Source: an uncultured Sphingomonadaceae bacterium
GTDB lineage: Bacteria > Pseudomonadota > Alphaproteobacteria > Sphingomonadales > Sphingomonadaceae
NCBI GenBank assembly: GCA_946479505.1
Contig: CAMLGC010000093.1
Coordinates: 1-8,982, forward strand
DNA: 8,982 bases
Direction: 5' to 3'
In this document: piece after piece, positions 6,938 through 8,982 of the stretch
Layout of the letters: each line of letters starts with the position of its first letter
How positions within the stretch are numbered: position 1 is the first letter of the stretch
The notes under the pieces: model-generated
What the model saw: the letters and a program-made list of their open reading frames with translations, nothing else
Told to the model about the DNA's origin: nothing
The model's database searches: none
Made by a program: the position numbers and the translations under genes

Positions 6938-8436
6938 GCCGGCAGCCGCTTTCTGAAAACGAGTCCGGCCAGCTCGATCACCGCGCCGCGCGCAAAGGCG
7001 AGCAGCCACGCGCCGTAGATCGCGATGCCGCTCGTCACTAGGATCGCGAGCTCGGCTGCGGGCGTCATCGGCGGCAGCGTTCCGCGCAGCATCGCCACCG
7101 CCACGGCCATCGCCGCGGCCGCAATCGCGGCGGGCAGAACCGCCTCCACAAGACGGCGCGCCGACACGCCGATCACCGGCAGCGACCGCGCCGCGCTCAC
7201 CACGAGATAGAGCGGGTATCCGGCGATCCATGCCCAGGCGAGCCCCGTGGGGCCCCAATGCACGCCGACAAGGAAGGCGACGAACAGGATCGCCGCGCCG
7301 GTGGCGCCGTTCCACACCCCGATCCCCGGGCGCCCGCGTGCGTCGCAGGCGGGGGTGAAGAGCACCTGCACCGTCATGAACGGCATCGCGAAGGCGAGCA
7401 GGTGGACGAGCGGCACCGCCTCGCGCCATTTGTCGCCGAGCACGGTCAGCACCAAGGGCTCGGCGGTGACCGCGAGCCCGAGATAGAAGGGCATTGCCGC
7501 GATCATGATGATCCGCACCGATTTGGCGAAGGCGCTCGCCACCGCCGCATCGTCGTGCTGGATCCTGGCATAGGCCGAGAAGGCGACCTCGTTCAAAGGC
7601 GGCACGAATTTCGAAACGAAGATCTGCGTGAGGAACAGCGCCGTCGAATAGAGGCCGAGGTCGTGCGCGCTGAGCTGGCGGCCGGCGATGAAGATGTCGG
7701 CCTGGCTCTGGATGAACCAGAAGAACGAACCCAGCGCCATCACGCCGCCGTAGCGCGCGAGGCTCCCCACGCCGCGAAAGTCGAACACCGGCCGGATGAA
7801 CGCCCGCGCCGCGATCGTCATCCCCACCGCGCGCACGAGATAGAGCACGAACGGCGCGAGGACGAGCGTCCACACGCCGAGCCCCGCGAGCGCGCCGCCC
7901 AATGCGGCGGCCGCGCTCAGCACCGAGGCGATCGTGAAGACGTGTGCCTGGCGCTTGAACTCCATCCGCCGGCACAGGAGCGCGTAGGAGAGCGCGATGA
8001 ACGGCGTCAGCAGGTAGAACACCGCCTGCACGCGCAGCAGGTCCGCGACCATCGGCTGCCGGTAATAGGCCGCGGCGATCGGCGCGAGCGCGATCTGCGC
8101 GAGCGCGAGCACCAGGTTGAGCACGATGAGCATGCCGAAGAGCTGCGCGATCTGCCGCTCGGTCACGTCGCGTTGCTGGATCAGCCCGCTCGCGAGGCCA
8201 TAGCCATCGAGCATCGCGAGCAGCACCAGCACCACCTGTGTCATCGCGAACAGGCCGTAATCGGCGGGCGAGAGGATGCGAATCACCAGGAAGGTCGCCG
8301 CCCACATGACGAGCTGCGCGAGAATCTGGCTGCCCGATCGCCAGATCACCGCCCGGCGGACCTGGTCGGCGAGCGATTCCGGGGGGTGATTCACCGCACA
8401 AGGCGGCCGATTCGTACTGGCGGGGGCGCTTTCCAT
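6925..8436 (-). CDS. Polysaccharide flippase-like membrane protein (MOP superfamily, Wzx/PST type)
   Basis: A 503-residue polytopic inner-membrane protein with about 12-14 hydrophobic helices, expected to move lipid-linked saccharide units across the inner membrane for lipopolysaccharide, capsule or exopolysaccharide. After a polar N-terminus of about 25 residues comes VRRAVIWRSGSQILAQLVMWAATFLVIRILSPADYGLFAM (residues 26-65, shown by its ends); the LSPADYGLFAM part is typical of PST-type transporters. A second family feature is ADIFIAGRQLSAHDLGLYSTALF at 246-268. KWREAVPLVHLLAF at 336-349 begins the C-terminal half. The length is normal for the family. The ATG at 8436 has no clear ribosome site; a GTG at 8394 (residue 15) is a possible later start. 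No glycosyltransferase or polymerase gene is adjacent within the window, so the substrate cannot be inferred. The 3' end overlaps the CBS gene by 13 bp, and the 5' end faces the rRNA promoter. Confidence 0.88.
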   Translation of the reverse strand: MESAPASTNRPPCAVNHPPESLADQVRRAVIWRSGSQILAQLVMWAATFLVIRILSPADYGLFAMTQVVLVLLAMLDGYGLASGLIQQRDVTERQIAQLFGMLIVLNLVLALAQIALAPIAAAYYRQPMVADLLRVQAVFYLLTPFIALSYALLCRRMEFKRQAHVFTIASVLSAAAALGGALAGLGVWTLVLAPFVLYLVRAVGMTIAARAFIRPVFDFRGVGSLARYGGVMALGSFFWFIQSQADIFIAGRQLSAHDLGLYSTALFLTQIFVSKFVPPLNEVAFSAYARIQHDDAAVASAFAKSVRIIMIAAMPFYLGLAVTAEPLVLTVLGDKWREAVPLVHLLAFAMPFMTVQVLFTPACDARGRPGIGVWNGATGAAILFVAFLVGVHWGPTGLAWAWIAGYPLYLVVSAARSLPVIGVSARRLVEAVLPAAIAAAAMAVAVAMLRGTLPPMTPAAELAILVTSGIAIYGAWLLAFARGAVIELAGLVFRKRLPAQAC

Positions 8437-8504
8437 CGTGATTCGCTTGTGCCCGAGCCAGGTTGAGGACGCGTAAATCCGCAGAATTCCGGGCCCCAGA
8501 GGAC

Positions 8505-8560
8505 GAGGCGAAACAAAATTGCAAAAAGGCGTTGACGCTCCAACACGCCCCCCATATATG
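8505..8560 (+). promoter_or_regulatory. rRNA operon promoter with A-rich UP-like element
   Basis: TTGACG at 8532-8537 and TATATG at 8555-8560 are separated by exactly 17 bases and match five of six and four of six consensus bases. Just upstream, 8511-8527 holds A-rich tracts (AAACAAAATTGCAAAAA) that stand out in GC-rich surroundings and fit an UP element that binds the RNA polymerase alpha subunit. The bases after the -10 box (CCCTCTC) are C-rich, the kind of discriminator linked to stringent, ppGpp-type control. Transcription should begin near 8567. The promoter points to the 16S gene and lies back to back with the flippase gene. Confidence 0.85.
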
Positions 8561-8667
8561 CCCTCTCACCGCAGCGACGGGCCACACGGTTCGCTTCTAC
8601 GGTCACCAAAAACCAGGCGCCATGGTCGCCCCGAGAAAAAGGGGTTTACCGAGGCGTCGGTCTTTTG

Positions 8668-8679
8668 CGCTCTTTGACA
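8668..8679 (+). promoter_or_regulatory. boxA antitermination signal
   Basis: CGCTCTTTGACA matches the rRNA boxA consensus TGCTCTTTAACA at ten of twelve positions. In the RNA it should bind NusB-NusE (S10) and set up antitermination and rRNA folding by the Nus factors. It lies about 100 bases after the predicted transcript start, between promoter and 16S, where boxA is expected. Confidence 0.8.
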
Positions 8680-8815
8680 TTGTCGGTTTAGATGAAGGGA
8701 CATGTGGGCGGCGGCCCCGGGTCCGGCATTCAAGGTGTCGGATACTCGGTAAAACAAGCCGTTCCACGGATGTCGATGGCAGCTTCGGCTGTGATCGTCG
8801 TCCTTTAATGTCCTC

Positions 8816-8839
8816 ATACATATCCACAGTAATATGTAT
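8816..8839 (+). repeat. AT-rich hairpin in the 16S leader
   Basis: ATACATAT (8816-8823) and ATATGTAT (8832-8839) form a perfect 8-bp inverted repeat around an 8-base loop (CCACAGTA). It stands out because all its stem pairs but one are A-T in a region that is otherwise GC-rich. It lies some 70 bases before the 16S start. Its role is not known; it may be a processing or folding element. Confidence 0.6.
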
Positions 8840-8893
8840 TTGTGCAGGAACGGCTCCTTGAAATGAGCTCGTTCGTCGGGGACATTCCGCCTC

Positions 8894-8909
8894 GATGTTC
8901 GGGAACATC
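8894..8909 (+). repeat. Hairpin directly abutting the mature 16S 5' end
   Basis: GATGTT (8894-8899) and AACATC (8904-8909) pair around the tetraloop CGGG; a seventh C-G pair is possible with a two-base loop. The last stem base, 8909, is directly before the predicted first base of mature 16S (8910). A local stem at this place may guide 5'-end trimming or compete with the long-range processing stem. Confidence 0.55.
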
Positions 8910-8982
8910 AAACTTGAGAGTTTGATCCTGGCTCAGAACGAACGCTGGCGGCATGCCTAACACATGCAAGTCGAACGAGACC
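8910..8982 (+). rRNA. rrs: 16S ribosomal RNA, 5' end (partial)
   Basis: The first 73 bases of the small-subunit rRNA. AAACTTGAGAGTTTGATC aligns base for base with the E. coli start AAATTGAAGAGTTTGATC, which sets the mature 5' end at about 8910. The universal 27F region (AGAGTTTGATCCTGGCTCAG, 8917-8936) is intact. The sequence runs through GAACGCTGGCGGCATGCCTAACACATGCAAGTC, shown by its ends GAACGC and CAAGTC, to the start of V1 (GAACGAGACC), a form I associate with sphingomonads. The gene is cut by the window edge. Confidence 0.98.

Larger units (their letters stand above)
8567..8909 (+). other. 16S rRNA leader (transcribed spacer ahead of rrs)
   Basis: This stretch of about 340 bases between the predicted start of transcription and mature 16S has no credible gene; the short open frames in it disagree with the codon bias of the neighbours. 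It holds a small hairpin CCCC / GGGG (8629-8632 and 8641-8644, followed by TTT), boxA, a UUCG-type hairpin (CAGC-TTCG-GCTG at 8780-8791), an AT-rich hairpin and a hairpin touching the 16S start. The left half of the long RNase III processing stem should be here, but its partner lies beyond the 3' end of 16S, outside the window. Confidence 0.8.

Noticed and set aside
6425..8587. Open frame of 720 codons on the - strand in another frame of the flippase gene
   Set aside because: It crosses the rRNA promoter and the CBS gene and shows no domain; the flippase frame has clear helices and family motifs.
8674..8702. TTGACA at 8674-8679 as a second rRNA promoter -35 box
   Set aside because: It is part of boxA, and there is no -10-like hexamer at 16-18 bases (the 17-base position reads GGGACA).
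8463..8861. Open frame of 132 codons on the + strand in the rRNA leader
   Set aside because: It spans the promoter and boxA, has no ribosome site, and its composition is unlike the neighbours.
1..8982. A new defence, mobile or biosynthetic gene system
   Set aside because: The single HNH gene has no partner genes such as methyltransferase or toxin-antitoxin; the flippase lacks adjacent sugar genes; no CRISPR repeats, transposase or phage genes are present. The window reads as core chromosome.

Overview
This looks like an ordinary stretch of chromosome from a sphingomonad (Alphaproteobacteria, Sphingomonadaceae). The evidence is the high GC content with strong third-position GC bias, the protein types, the rRNA promoter form (TTGACG, 17 bp, TATATG) and the first 73 bases of the 16S gene, whose V1 start (GAACGAGACC) is of a type I associate with Sphingomonas and relatives. 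No phage, transposon, CRISPR or plasmid signature is visible. I do not see a new multi-gene system.

Left part (1-2240): the window opens in the 3' end of a probable pdeM, a nuclease of the ligase-associated DNA repair group. It runs tail to tail, with a 2-base gap, into gluQ, which modifies queuosine in tRNA-Asp. Divergent from gluQ come an HNH endonuclease gene and then a small EF-hand lipoprotein gene.

Middle (2241-6106): a complete ppc (anaplerotic phosphoenolpyruvate carboxylase, with the residues used for aspartate feedback) converges on an exported cyclophilin-type prolyl isomerase, with a GC-rich hairpin between them. Divergent from the isomerase is tRNA-Ser(GGA), with encoded CCA and a short intrinsic terminator behind it.

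Right part (6150-8982): a small two-helix membrane protein is divergent from a stand-alone two-CBS-domain protein. The latter overlaps tail to tail by 13 bp with a large polysaccharide flippase-like membrane protein. The flippase is divergent from a ribosomal RNA operon, of which the window holds the promoter with an A-rich upstream element, a leader of about 340 bases with boxA and several hairpins, and the 5' end of 16S rRNA.

The genes are mostly single units that do not form one pathway. The common theme is housekeeping: translation (gluQ, tRNA-Ser, rrn), central carbon metabolism (ppc) and the cell envelope (isomerase, EF-hand lipoprotein, flippase). The most useful second looks are the rRNA leader architecture, the two tail-to-tail junctions without room for terminators, and the unassigned small proteins.
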